Assembly: GCA_013042375.1 (NCBI GenBank)
Contig: JABDQH010000094.1
Span: forward strand, 19,573-83,572
Direction: 5' to 3'
Source of the DNA: Woeseiaceae bacterium
GTDB taxonomy: Bacteria > Pseudomonadota > Gammaproteobacteria > Steroidobacterales > Woeseiaceae
DNA: 64,000 nt
Position 1 is the first letter of the stretch, and each line of letters starts with the position of its first letter. The notes beneath the pieces were generated by a model, which was not told the origin of the DNA, did no database searches, and saw only the letters and a program-made list of their open reading frames with translations. Below are positions 42,675 through 52,404 of this stretch, one piece after another. The position numbers were made by a program, and so were the translations under genes.

Positions 42675-43352
42675 CTAGCTCGCCGTTATCGGCACCATCG
42701 TGATCTCGACGCGACGGTTGGCCTGGCGGCCATCCGGCGTGCCGTTATCGGCGACCGGCCGAAGCTCGCCCATTCCCAAGGTAATAATGCGCTGGGAAAT
42801 GACGCCCTGTGCGTTCAGGTACCTGGCGACCGATGCGGCACGGCGCTCCGACAAGGACTGGTTGTAGTCTTCCGAACCGGTACTGTCGGTGTGGCCGGCG
42901 ACCTCGACGACCGTCTTGTCGTACTCACCCAGCACCTTGCCGACCGAGTTGAGGACGTCGAAGAACGCAGGACTCAGGTCCGCGCTGTCAGTGGCGAACG
43001 TGACGTTGCCCGGCATGTTGAGCGTGATGTTGTCGCCCATGCGCGCAACGCTCACGCCCGTACCCTCGAGTTCGGCACGCAATGCGGCTTCCTGGCGATC
43101 CTGGTAGGCGCCGACGGCGCCGCCCGCAAGTGCGCCGATGCCGGCACCGATGAGTGCCCGCTGGCGACGCTCGACGGCATCGTCACCCGATATAAGACCC
43201 ACGACGGCACCGATGCCGGCGCCGATGAGTGCACCCTTGGTGGTCTGGCTGGTCCCCTCTTCACGTGTATACGGATCCAGCGTTTGACAGCCGCTGACGA
43301 AAACCGTCGCCGTCGCCAGCGCGACAACGAGCTTCGTTGCTTTATTGTTCAT
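42675..43352 (-). CDS. OmpA-family lipoprotein with glycine-zipper domain (YiaD-like)
   Basis: Lipobox VFVSGCQ; GALIGAGIGAVVGLISG; VAGHTDSTGSEDYNQSLSERRAASVARYL. Confidence 0.9.
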   Translation of the reverse strand: MNNKATKLVVALATATVFVSGCQTLDPYTREEGTSQTTKGALIGAGIGAVVGLISGDDAVERRQRALIGAGIGALAGGAVGAYQDRQEAALRAELEGTGVSVARMGDNITLNMPGNVTFATDSADLSPAFFDVLNSVGKVLGEYDKTVVEVAGHTDSTGSEDYNQSLSERRAASVARYLNAQGVISQRIITLGMGELRPVADNGTPDGRQANRRVEITMVPITAS

Positions 43353-43440
43353 GGATTGCCCTCTTGCTTGCGAAGATAAAGGCGCATTTTACGCCCTGCC
43401 AGCCTGAACCGAGCCTTAATATGCGGGTAAACTGTGACGC

Positions 43441-43908
43441 ATGCCCGATAACGACAACTGGCTGCAACGCTATGAGGCAAGCCACCAGGGCCTCATGAAC
43501 CCGGTCGTGTACTGGGCAGCCGTGCCGATGATCGTGGTGGGCACCGTGGGCCTGCTCTGGTATCTCCCGGTACCCGCCGAATTCTTCGAGATTTCCCCAC
43601 TGCTCAACTGGGGCAGCGCGTTCCTGATGGCGACCGCCATCTACTATTTCGTCATATCCGTGCCGCTGGCCATCGGCATGCTGCCGTTCCTGCTCGGACT
43701 CGCAGCCATCCAGGTCTGGCTGTCGGAGTCGGCCTGGCCGCAGCTCGGCGTTGCGACAGGCCTGCTCGTCGCGGGCGCGGTCGGCCTGTGGCTGGGCCGG
43801 CGCGGGCCGGGCAGCCTGCGCGGCGTGCTCGAGGATTTCCAGCTCATGATGATCGGGCCGGTGTGGCTGCTCTCGGTCATGTACCGACGCCTGAGGATTC
43901 CGTACTAG
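43441..43908 (+). CDS. Mpo1/YGL010w (DUF962)-like membrane protein
   Basis: NWLQRYEASHQGLMNPVVYWAAVPMIVVGTVGLLW. Confidence 0.75.
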   Translation: MPDNDNWLQRYEASHQGLMNPVVYWAAVPMIVVGTVGLLWYLPVPAEFFEISPLLNWGSAFLMATAIYYFVISVPLAIGMLPFLLGLAAIQVWLSESAWPQLGVATGLLVAGAVGLWLGRRGPGSLRGVLEDFQLMMIGPVWLLSVMYRRLRIPY

Positions 43909-43975
43909 CGCCTAGTGCAAGTCGGCCCAATCGGCACTAGAATCAACGCCCCTCACCCTAGCCAGGACCGCCGCC

Positions 43976-45148
43976 GTGAGCGCCAACGCACTCGATCCGC
44001 TCGACCTCTACGACATTCGCTCCGAGCTCTCCGAAGAAGAACTCATGGTCAGGGACACGGTCGGCCGCTTCGTCGACGACCAGGTCATCCCCGTGATGCG
44101 CGAAGCGTTCGAGAAGCATGAGTTCCCGGCACACCTCGTCGCCGAGGTCGCCGGGCTCGGTCTGCTCGGCAGCTCGATCGAGGGCTATGACTGTGCGGGC
44201 ATGAACAGCGTCAGCTACGGACTCATTTGCCAGGAACTCGAACGCGGTGACTCGGGGCTCCGCAGTTTCGTCTCGGTGCAGTCGAGTCTCGTCATGTTCC
44301 CGATTCATGCCTACGGTTCGGACGAACAAAAAGACCGCTGGCTGCCGGCCATGGCCCGCGGCGAGGCGATCGGCTGCTTCGGCCTGACCGAACCTCACGG
44401 TGGCTCCGACCCGGGCAACATGAAGACGCACGCCAGGCGCGACGGCGGCGACTGGATCCTGAACGGCTCCAAGATGTGGATCACGAACGCCACGATCGCG
44501 GACGCCGCCGTCGTATGGGCGCGTACCGACGAAGGCATCAAGGGCTTCATCGTCGAGAAAGGCATGCCCGGCTTCGAGGCACAGGAGATCGAAAACAAGT
44601 TTTCGTTGCGCGCATCGATCACAGGCGCGCTGTTCTTCGACAACGTGCGCGTGCCGCAGGAGAACGTCCTGCCGGGCGTGTCCTCGCTCAAGGGCCCTTT
44701 GAGCTGCCTGACCCAGGCGCGCTACGGCATTACGTGGGGCGTCATCGGCGCCGCCCAGGCCTGCCTCAGCGAGGCACTCGACTACGCGCAGGATCGCGTC
44801 CTGTTCGGCAAACCGATCTCGCACACACAGACGATCCAGGTGCGCCTCGCCGACATGGCGCGTCGCATCACGTCGGCGCAGCTCCTGTCGCTGCGCCTCG
44901 GCCGACTCAAGGACGCGGGCAAGCTCAATCCGACGCAGGTGTCGCTGGCCAAGTGGAACAACTGCCGCGCCGCCCTCGACATCGCCCGCGACGCGCGCGA
45001 CATCCTCGGTGGCGCGGGCATCAGTGCCGAGTACGTCCCGGTCCGCCACATGCTCAATCTCGAGAGCGTCATCACCTACGAAGGCACGGAGACGGTTCAC
45101 CAGCTCGTCGTCGGCAAGGAGCTGACGGGCGTGAATGCCTTCGGCTAG
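43976..45148 (+). CDS. Acyl-CoA dehydrogenase (glutaryl-CoA dehydrogenase-like)
   Basis: CFGLTEPHGGSDPGNMKTHA, ARDILGGAGISAEYVPVRHMLNLESVITYEGTETVHQLVVGKELTG. Confidence 0.92.
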   Translation: MSANALDPLDLYDIRSELSEEELMVRDTVGRFVDDQVIPVMREAFEKHEFPAHLVAEVAGLGLLGSSIEGYDCAGMNSVSYGLICQELERGDSGLRSFVSVQSSLVMFPIHAYGSDEQKDRWLPAMARGEAIGCFGLTEPHGGSDPGNMKTHARRDGGDWILNGSKMWITNATIADAAVVWARTDEGIKGFIVEKGMPGFEAQEIENKFSLRASITGALFFDNVRVPQENVLPGVSSLKGPLSCLTQARYGITWGVIGAAQACLSEALDYAQDRVLFGKPISHTQTIQVRLADMARRITSAQLLSLRLGRLKDAGKLNPTQVSLAKWNNCRAALDIARDARDILGGAGISAEYVPVRHMLNLESVITYEGTETVHQLVVGKELTGVNAFG

Positions 45149-46463
45149 TCGCAGGATGTGGCGCATCGCTGCGCCGATGATCCTGTCCAATATATCCGTG
45201 CCGCTGCTCGGCATGGTCGACACAGGCGTCGTGGGCCACCTCGAAAGCCCGGTCTACCTCGGCGCCGTGGCGATCGGCGGCATGATATTCACGTTCCTGT
45301 ACATCGGCATGAACTTCCTGCGCATGGGCACGACGGGCATCGCAGCGCAGTGTTACGGCGCCGCCGATTACGACGGACTGCGCGTTGCGCTGGGGCAGGC
45401 CCTGGTCGTCGCCATGTTCATTGCGCTCGCTATCCTGGTGCTGCAAGTGCCGCTCGCCCGTATCGGGCTCGATCTCCTCGGCGGCGAAGCCGACGTGCGC
45501 GAACATGCGGCCACCTACGTCGCCATACGTGTGTGGAGCGCGCCGGGTACACTCGCCAACTACGCACTGATCGGCTGGTTCCTCGGCCTGCAGAACGCGC
45601 GCCTGCCGCTGGCGATCTTCCTCACGATTAACATCACCAACATCGTGCTCGACCTGGTGTTTGTTCTCGTACTCGGTATGCACGTCGACGGCGTCGCGCT
45701 GGCGTCGGTCATCGCCGAGTATGCGGGCCTGGCCGTGGGTGTGAGCTTCGCGGTCAGGATGTTGCGGCGACACGAAGGTCACTGGCCACTCGCCCGGCTC
45801 ACCCGGTTCAGCGCCTACCGTGCCTTCTTCTCCGTCAACAGCAACCTGTTCGTGAGGACAATGGCGCTGATGTTCGCGTTTGCATTCGTGACGGCACAGG
45901 GCGCGAGACTCGGCCCCGTGATTCTCGCCGCCAACGCCGTACTCATGAATTTCCAGAACCTAACGTCGCTGGGCCTCGACGGCTTCGCGCACGCCGCCGA
46001 GGCCATGGTCGGCAAGGCCGTCGGCGCGAAAGACAAGGCTGAGCTCTCCGCCACCGTGCGGCTGACGCTGCGCTGGTCACTCATCTTCGCCGCCGGGTAC
46101 ACGCTCGTCTATCTCGGCGCCGGCGTCTCGATCATCCACCTGCTGACCGACCTGCCCGACGTACGCGCAACCGCCACAGCTTATCTCCCGTGGTTGATCG
46201 CCGCGCCATTGATCTCGGCCTGGTGTTTCCTCTACGACGGCGTCTACGTCGGCATGACGATGGCACGACAGATGCGCAACATCATGCTGTTCTCGACGTT
46301 CGTGGTCTTCGTTCCGACCTGGTTCCTGTCACAGCCTCTCGGCAACCACGGTCTGTGGTTGGCGCTCATGCTGTTCTTCGCGTCACGCGGTATCGGCATG
46401 CACCTTGGATATCGCAAGGCGATGCGCAGCGGACCGGGCCCACAGGTAACCCACCACGCCTGA
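45135..46463 (+). CDS. MATE-family efflux transporter (DinF-like)
   Basis: MWRIAAPMILSNISVPLLGMVDTGVVGHLESPVYLGAVAIGG. Confidence 0.9.
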   Translation: MPSASRRMWRIAAPMILSNISVPLLGMVDTGVVGHLESPVYLGAVAIGGMIFTFLYIGMNFLRMGTTGIAAQCYGAADYDGLRVALGQALVVAMFIALAILVLQVPLARIGLDLLGGEADVREHAATYVAIRVWSAPGTLANYALIGWFLGLQNARLPLAIFLTINITNIVLDLVFVLVLGMHVDGVALASVIAEYAGLAVGVSFAVRMLRRHEGHWPLARLTRFSAYRAFFSVNSNLFVRTMALMFAFAFVTAQGARLGPVILAANAVLMNFQNLTSLGLDGFAHAAEAMVGKAVGAKDKAELSATVRLTLRWSLIFAAGYTLVYLGAGVSIIHLLTDLPDVRATATAYLPWLIAAPLISAWCFLYDGVYVGMTMARQMRNIMLFSTFVVFVPTWFLSQPLGNHGLWLALMLFFASRGIGMHLGYRKAMRSGPGPQVTHHA

Positions 46464-47750
46464 TACCAGGTTGGCGAGGCAGTAGGCCGCGAAAATCCCG
46501 ACGATTCCGAACAGGGCCTTGCCGAGAAACGCCAGCGGTATGTAGATGGCGAGTACGCGCAGCGTGCTGATCGCGACGCCCGGCATCGGGTTGCCGAGGC
46601 CGTTGAAGGCGGCATTGACCACCATGACGATGCCATAGGCCCCGTAACCGAGCGGCGCGACCCAGAGGAAGGTGCGTGCAACGTCGGTGACCTCAGGGTT
46701 CTCGCTGAACAGCGATGGCAGGAAACCCGACCCCAGCGCGAGAACGGCCGCGATGACGAGACCACTTGCAATGCAGAACTTGGCACAGAGGTTCAGCGAT
46801 TCACGGATGCGGTCGTCCTTGCCGGTCGCCAGGTTTTGGCCGACGAACGGGCCGATGATGGCCGACAACGCGTAGTACGGCACGAGCACCATTGCTTCGA
46901 TACGGCTCGCAACACCGAAACCCGCGACCGCGTTCGGGCCGTAGCTCGCGACCATGGCAGTGACCAGGGCGAGGCCCATGGGCACGATGACGTTGGTGCC
47001 GGCCGCGGGCAACCCGACGTGCAGCACGTCGCCCCACGAACTCCGCATCTCGGCGGGATCGGGTTTTGCATAGGTGACGAGGTCGAGCCGGTGGCTCAGG
47101 TAATAGAGGCTGACGAAGAAGAACAGGGCGCGCGAGACGAGACCTGCGATCGCCGCACCGTTCAGTCCCAGCGCCGGGATCGGCCCGAAACCAAAAATGA
47201 AGATCGGGTCGAGGATGACGTTGAGGATCGCCGCGGCAATCATGAGCTTGCTCGGCAGGACCGTGTCGCCGGTCGCGCGCATGCTCGACGTTGCGACCAT
47301 CCCGAGGATCATGAACGGCACGGCGCCATACATGATCGTCATGAAGACGCGAATCTCGGGGATCATCTCGGGCGGGGCGCCGAGTGCGAGGAACAGCGCA
47401 TCGATCGTGAGCACGCCCACGACCACGCAGACCACGGCGATCAAGAGCGACAGAATATGGCTGTCGGTCACGAGGCGTTTGGCACGTTCGTGATCGTGCG
47501 CGCCGATGGCGCGGGCGACGACCGAGGAGGTGCCGGCGCCGAGCCCGATCGCGACACTCATGACGATCATGATGATCGGGAAGCCGAAACTGTAAGCGGC
47601 GAGCGCGTCGTCGCCGACCAGCCCGAGGAACCAGGTGTCGATAAACGCCTGCGCCATGATCATCGTGATACCGACCAGCATCGGCCAGGCCATGTTGAAG
47701 ATGTGACGGCCTACCGGTCCTTCGGTCAGCATTGCGGGGCGCGAATTCAT
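46383..47750 (-). CDS. MATE-family efflux transporter (NorM-like)
   Basis: NMAWPMLVGITMIMAQAFIDTWFLGLVGDDALAAYSFGFPI. Confidence 0.9.
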   Translation of the reverse strand: MNSRPAMLTEGPVGRHIFNMAWPMLVGITMIMAQAFIDTWFLGLVGDDALAAYSFGFPIIMIVMSVAIGLGAGTSSVVARAIGAHDHERAKRLVTDSHILSLLIAVVCVVVGVLTIDALFLALGAPPEMIPEIRVFMTIMYGAVPFMILGMVATSSMRATGDTVLPSKLMIAAAILNVILDPIFIFGFGPIPALGLNGAAIAGLVSRALFFFVSLYYLSHRLDLVTYAKPDPAEMRSSWGDVLHVGLPAAGTNVIVPMGLALVTAMVASYGPNAVAGFGVASRIEAMVLVPYYALSAIIGPFVGQNLATGKDDRIRESLNLCAKFCIASGLVIAAVLALGSGFLPSLFSENPEVTDVARTFLWVAPLGYGAYGIVMVVNAAFNGLGNPMPGVAISTLRVLAIYIPLAFLGKALFGIVGIFAAYCLANLVSGVVGYLWARSAAHRLAISKVHADTA

Positions 47751-47838
47751 GCGCGACGAATACAGGTATTGGCACGCAAACACAAGCGCCGCTTGCGGTA
47801 CCCTATACGCCCCGTCGACAACTCCGAGGAGAACCGGC

Positions 47839-49044
47839 ATGACCGATGCCGTCATCGTTTCCACCGCGCGCACTGCAATGAGCAAGTCGGTGCGCGGCCT
47901 CCTTAACAACACCCACGGGATTACGCTGGCCGGTCACGCCCTGCAACACGCCATCGAGCGGGCCGGGCTCGACCCGGCCGACGTCGAGGACGTCATCCTC
48001 GGCTGCGCCTATCCCGAGGGCGCGACGGGGTTCAACATCGGCCGCAACGCGGCGATGGCTGCAGGTTGCCCGTCGAGCACGGCGGGCGCGACCGTGAATC
48101 GCTATTGCTCGTCGGGGCTGCAGGCAATCGCCATGGCCGCGGGCCGCGTTCTCAACGAAGGTGTGCCGATCGCGGCTGCAGGCGGCGTCGAATCGATTTC
48201 ACTCGTCCAGTTCGGTGGCACGACCAACCAGGGGAACGCTACCGAGAAGGAACTCTTCAAGCGCATGCCCGCTCTCTGGATGACGATGATCGAGACGGCC
48301 GAGATCGTCGCCGAACGCTACAACGTCAGCCGCGAGAGCCAGGACGAGTTTGCCCTCCTGAGCCAGCAGCGCACCGCGGCCGCGCAGGAGGCCGGCCGCT
48401 ATGACGACGAGATCGTGCCGCTCGAGACGACCTGGAAAAAGGTGGACAAGGAAACGAAGGAAGAGTCCTTCGAATCCGTCGTCGCCGAGCGTGACGACTG
48501 CAACCGCCCCGACACGACCCTCGAGGGTCTGGCCTCGCTGCAGCCCGTGTTCAAGGACGGCCAGCAGGTCAAGGAAGGCAAGTACGTAACCGCGGGCAAT
48601 GCCAGCCAGTTCTCCGACGGCGCCAGCGCCTCTATCGTCATGAACGGCAAGGAGGCGGAGAAACGCGGCCTCGAGCCGCTCGGCGCCTTCCGCGGTTTCG
48701 CCGTGCACGGCTGTGACCCGGACGAGATGGGGATCGGGCCCGTGTTCGCCGTGCCGCGCCTGCTCGAACGTCACGGGCTCGACATCGACGACATCGACCT
48801 GTGGGAGCTTAACGAGGCCTTCGCCGCGCAGGCCGTCTACTGTCGCGACCAGCTCGGCATCGACCCCGGGAAGCTCAACGTCAACGGCGGCGCGATCTCG
48901 ATCGGCCATCCCTACGGCATGACGGGGGCGCGCTGCACCGGCCACCTGCTGCTCGAGGGCAGGCGCCGCGGCGCGAAGTACGGCGTCGTCACGATGTGCG
49001 TCGGCGCCGGCCAGGGCGCCGCGGGCCTGTTCGAGATCTTCTGA
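47839..49044 (+). CDS. Acetyl-CoA C-acyltransferase (thiolase)
   Basis: VNRYCSSGLQAIAMAA, NVNGGAISIGHPYGMTGARCTGHLL, CVGAGQGAAGLFEIF. Confidence 0.94.
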   Translation: MTDAVIVSTARTAMSKSVRGLLNNTHGITLAGHALQHAIERAGLDPADVEDVILGCAYPEGATGFNIGRNAAMAAGCPSSTAGATVNRYCSSGLQAIAMAAGRVLNEGVPIAAAGGVESISLVQFGGTTNQGNATEKELFKRMPALWMTMIETAEIVAERYNVSRESQDEFALLSQQRTAAAQEAGRYDDEIVPLETTWKKVDKETKEESFESVVAERDDCNRPDTTLEGLASLQPVFKDGQQVKEGKYVTAGNASQFSDGASASIVMNGKEAEKRGLEPLGAFRGFAVHGCDPDEMGIGPVFAVPRLLERHGLDIDDIDLWELNEAFAAQAVYCRDQLGIDPGKLNVNGGAISIGHPYGMTGARCTGHLLLEGRRRGAKYGVVTMCVGAGQGAAGLFEIF

Positions 49045-49047
49045 CGG

Positions 49048-49623
49048 TCAGAGCCGGCGCGCCGTGATGACGTAGCGCAGCGGCCCGCCGGCATCGAGCG
49101 CATCGAACGGGTAGCAGGTCACCAGCGTAAGGAAGGCGCCGTCCGTGTCGAGCACGAGGCTGCCCCTGCGCGAGTCGACGACGTTCGTGCCGATCACCTC
49201 GTAAGCGTGCTTCCTGCCATCGGGTGTCTCGAGATTCACGCGCTCACCGATCGCGACATCGCGCAGGAATGCGAAATGCGTGTCGCGATGCCCCGCAATG
49301 ATCGAGTTGCCGGCCGCGCCTGGCGGCGCGCTCGCCGCGAGGTGCCCCGGAGCAAACGCCAGCGTCCGACCCGAACCGCCCGACAGGACGATCAGCTCGA
49401 CGTCGTGCGCCGGCGCACTCAGCCGCGCGACGGGCCAGCTGTCGGCCCACGGCCACGGGGCCGCGCGGTCGTCGCCAGCCGTCATGCGCAGCCATGCGTG
49501 CTGCATGAGTTCCTGCGCCAGCCAGGCCTTCGCCGGGATGTACGCGCCCTGGCCGAGCTGCCAGAACCCGAGTGCGAGCAACGCGGCCACCGCCCCGTAC
49601 CGCGCCCTAGTAACGCTGCGCAC
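49048..49623 (-). CDS. Class GN (Gram-negative) sortase
   Basis: NSIIAGHRDTHFAFLRDVAIGERV and LVTCYPFDALDAGGPLRYVITARRL (sortase His/Cys/Arg motifs). Confidence 0.9.
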   Translation of the reverse strand: MRSVTRARYGAVAALLALGFWQLGQGAYIPAKAWLAQELMQHAWLRMTAGDDRAAPWPWADSWPVARLSAPAHDVELIVLSGGSGRTLAFAPGHLAASAPPGAAGNSIIAGHRDTHFAFLRDVAIGERVNLETPDGRKHAYEVIGTNVVDSRRGSLVLDTDGAFLTLVTCYPFDALDAGGPLRYVITARRL

Positions 49624-51580
49624 GGGGACGGCTCGTGCGAATCATGACGAGTAGCAGCAGTGCCGCGAGTAGCCAGCCCGCGCCCATAATGCGCAGGGCC
49701 GGGGCGCTCGTCGCCGTGGCCGGGAAGCCCATGAGCGCGCCCTGGCCATAAGGCATGAGGTTCGGCACGCGTTCGCTCGCCAGCGGCTCGCCGGCCGGGC
49801 GCACGGGCGTCTTGTCGACCGCGACAAGGCTTGTGTACTTGCTGACGAGCCGGTGCGTCAGCGCCGTGGCGACGATGTCGGCGCGCAGCAGGCTCGTGTC
49901 GCCGCCGCGCCGCTCGGCGTCGAGGAGCTCACCGATGCGCGCACGCGCCCACAGGGCGGCTACGCCCTTGGCTGATGCCGAGGCGTCGAGCGGTACGCCC
50001 GCTCGCCACGCACCGGCCACCGAATTGCCGCTGACGTAGAGCGCGTCACCCGGACGAAAGCCGCCCAACGCCCGCGTTCTGACCGTTATCGGTTGACCGA
50101 GATACAGGTCGGGGACGACCGACGGATACGCATCAACCTGGACGCCACTCGGCCAGGCGAGCTCGATGTCGGTCACCTGCGGGTTCTCGAGTTTTCTGAA
50201 CAGCGCGCTCATTTTCTCGTTCACCTCGTGCAGCACGCTGATGAACGTGTACGAGCCGCGCCCGGCCTCGGCGGCCTTGCGCATGAACAGGCTGTTGGGC
50301 GCGGACCCGATGCCGACCGTGAACAGTCGCGCATTGCCGAGCTTGCGCTCGATCATCGAGAACATCTCGTCTTCGTAGCCGACGCTGCCGTCGGTGATGA
50401 ACACGATCTGCCTGAGGTGCGAGTCTCGCGCCGGTGACTCGAACGCAAGCTTCAGCGCGGGCCGCATCTCGGTGCCGCCGTCGGCCTGCAGCGCCTGCAC
50501 GAAGCTGACCGCCTGGCCGACGTTCACGCTATTGGCCGGCATGCTGTACGGGTACAGGGCACTCGTATAGGAATCGAATTCGATGACGTTGAACAGGTCC
50601 CCCGGCCGCAGCGACTCGATCGCGAGCCGCACCGCCTTCTTGGCCTGGGTCATCGACACGCCATGCATCGAGCCCGACGTGTCGACGACGAACAGCATCT
50701 CGCGCGGCACGCGGGCGAGTGCCGTGTCGCGCTGATCCGGCGGCATGACCATGAGCAGGTGATACGGCTCACCGTCGATCGTCTCGGTGAACGCCATGGC
50801 GCGCGGCTCGGCCGACGGCACCGGTCTCCAGATGAGTTCGAAGTCGTGATCCATCGGCGTGTTCGGAATCGCCAGTTCGACGTGGTAGCGGCCGCCGTTT
50901 TCGCGGACGCTGACCGGGTGATAGCGGCTCGCGACGAGTGCCAGCGGCATGCCCGCGTTGATGTGCGCTTCGAGCGTGATGCGGTGCCGCCTGGACGCCA
51001 TGACCTGCACTGGCGTGATCGCCGCGCTGTCGTCGACGTCCTCGTTGCTATAGCGCGGCGCGAGCGTCATCGGCAAGCGGATGCTGAATTGGCCATCCTC
51101 GAAACGAAGGTCCTCCAGGTACTCGATCTCGACGACCACCAGTTCGCCCGGTGCGACGTTCGCCACCTGTGTCGTAAACAGGTTGGCGCGTTCCTGGCGC
51201 ACGAGGCTGGCTTTCCTGCCTTCGCGCTTGGCCTGCTCGTACTCGCGTTCTGCCTGTTCCTTTTCACGGATCTCTCCTTCGATGTAGCGATCGCCGATGT
51301 GCAGCCGCATGCGATCCACGGCCGCCCGGTCGGGCAAGGGAAAAACGTAGATGCCCTCGGTCCACTCGTTGCCGTCGTTCTGGAATTCCTGGCGTACCGC
51401 AACGCGCGCCACGAGCCCGTTGATCTGCATCTCGACCGCCGTGTCGAGCGCTGTCGCCGTCGTATACCCCTGCCCCGTCGTCCACCTGAGTTCCTGCGCG
51501 TCGGCCGGCCAGGCCTTGAGTACGCACACGAGCGCCAGCACCCACAGCCACGAGCGCACGTCCGTCTTATTTGTCTGCAT
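49607..51580 (-). CDS. Marine proteobacterial sortase target protein (VIT + vWA domains)
   Basis: VIT domain at N-terminus, vWA MIDAS FVVDTSGSMHG, C-terminal FPATATSAPAL-TM-RTSRPRAQR sorting-signal-like tail. Confidence 0.9.
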   Translation of the reverse strand: MQTNKTDVRSWLWVLALVCVLKAWPADAQELRWTTGQGYTTATALDTAVEMQINGLVARVAVRQEFQNDGNEWTEGIYVFPLPDRAAVDRMRLHIGDRYIEGEIREKEQAEREYEQAKREGRKASLVRQERANLFTTQVANVAPGELVVVEIEYLEDLRFEDGQFSIRLPMTLAPRYSNEDVDDSAAITPVQVMASRRHRITLEAHINAGMPLALVASRYHPVSVRENGGRYHVELAIPNTPMDHDFELIWRPVPSAEPRAMAFTETIDGEPYHLLMVMPPDQRDTALARVPREMLFVVDTSGSMHGVSMTQAKKAVRLAIESLRPGDLFNVIEFDSYTSALYPYSMPANSVNVGQAVSFVQALQADGGTEMRPALKLAFESPARDSHLRQIVFITDGSVGYEDEMFSMIERKLGNARLFTVGIGSAPNSLFMRKAAEAGRGSYTFISVLHEVNEKMSALFRKLENPQVTDIELAWPSGVQVDAYPSVVPDLYLGQPITVRTRALGGFRPGDALYVSGNSVAGAWRAGVPLDASASAKGVAALWARARIGELLDAERRGGDTSLLRADIVATALTHRLVSKYTSLVAVDKTPVRPAGEPLASERVPNLMPYGQGALMGFPATATSAPALRIMGAGWLLAALLLLVMIRTSRPRAQRY

Positions 51581-51701
51581 TGCCGTCTCCCTTTGCCTGA
51601 TCTCTATTCAAGCGAGGCAATGCGCCGTGACGGGGCCCGCGCCATGGCAATGCACGGGCGTAATGTGGCAAATTGTGACGCTCAGGAGCTAAGGAACCGA
51701 T

Positions 51702-52394
51702 GTGGCCAAGCGAATAGCAATCGTCGAAGACGAAGCGGCAATACGAGAGAACTACGCGGCGGCGTTCCGGCGCGAGGGGTATCTCGTGGACGACTATGCG
51801 GCGCGCCAGCCGGCGCTCGACGCGTTCGACATCCGCCTGCCCGACCTCGTCGTCATCGACATCAATCTCGAGAACGACGTCGAGGGCGGTTTCGAGCTGT
51901 GCCGCGAGCTGCGCGCGCGCTCGGCCGATTTACCGATCATCTTCCTGACGGCCCGCGACAGCGAGTTCGATGCCGTATCCGGCCTGCGGCTCGGCGCCGA
52001 CGATTACCTGACCAAGGACATCAGCCTGCCCCACCTGATGGCGCGTATCGCGGCATTGTTCCGGCGTCTCGACGCCTTGCAGAAACCGCACGACGGCGCA
52101 GGCCGCATTACGCGCGGCGATCTCGAGATCGACACCGAACGCATGACGATTCACTGGAAGCAGCAGTCGGTCGGCCTGACCCTGACCGAGTTCTGGCTCG
52201 TGCACGCGCTCGCGCGCTATCCGGGTCACGTCAAGAATCGCCAGCAGCTCATGGACGCGGCGCAGGCCGTCCTCGACGACAACACGATCACGTCACACGT
52301 CAAACGCATCCGCCGCAAATTCCATGCCATCGATCCCGACTTCGACGCGATCGAAACGGTGTACGGCATGGGCTACCGCTGGCTGAGCGGCTAG
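51702..52394 (+). CDS. pdsR: Proteobacterial dedicated sortase system response regulator
   Basis: Receiver plus winged-helix output; GTG start; divergent from sortase target gene. Confidence 0.85.
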   Translation: MAKRIAIVEDEAAIRENYAAAFRREGYLVDDYAARQPALDAFDIRLPDLVVIDINLENDVEGGFELCRELRARSADLPIIFLTARDSEFDAVSGLRLGADDYLTKDISLPHLMARIAALFRRLDALQKPHDGAGRITRGDLEIDTERMTIHWKQQSVGLTLTEFWLVHALARYPGHVKNRQQLMDAAQAVLDDNTITSHVKRIRRKFHAIDPDFDAIETVYGMGYRWLSG

Positions 52395-52404
52395 TCACGG
52401 AACC

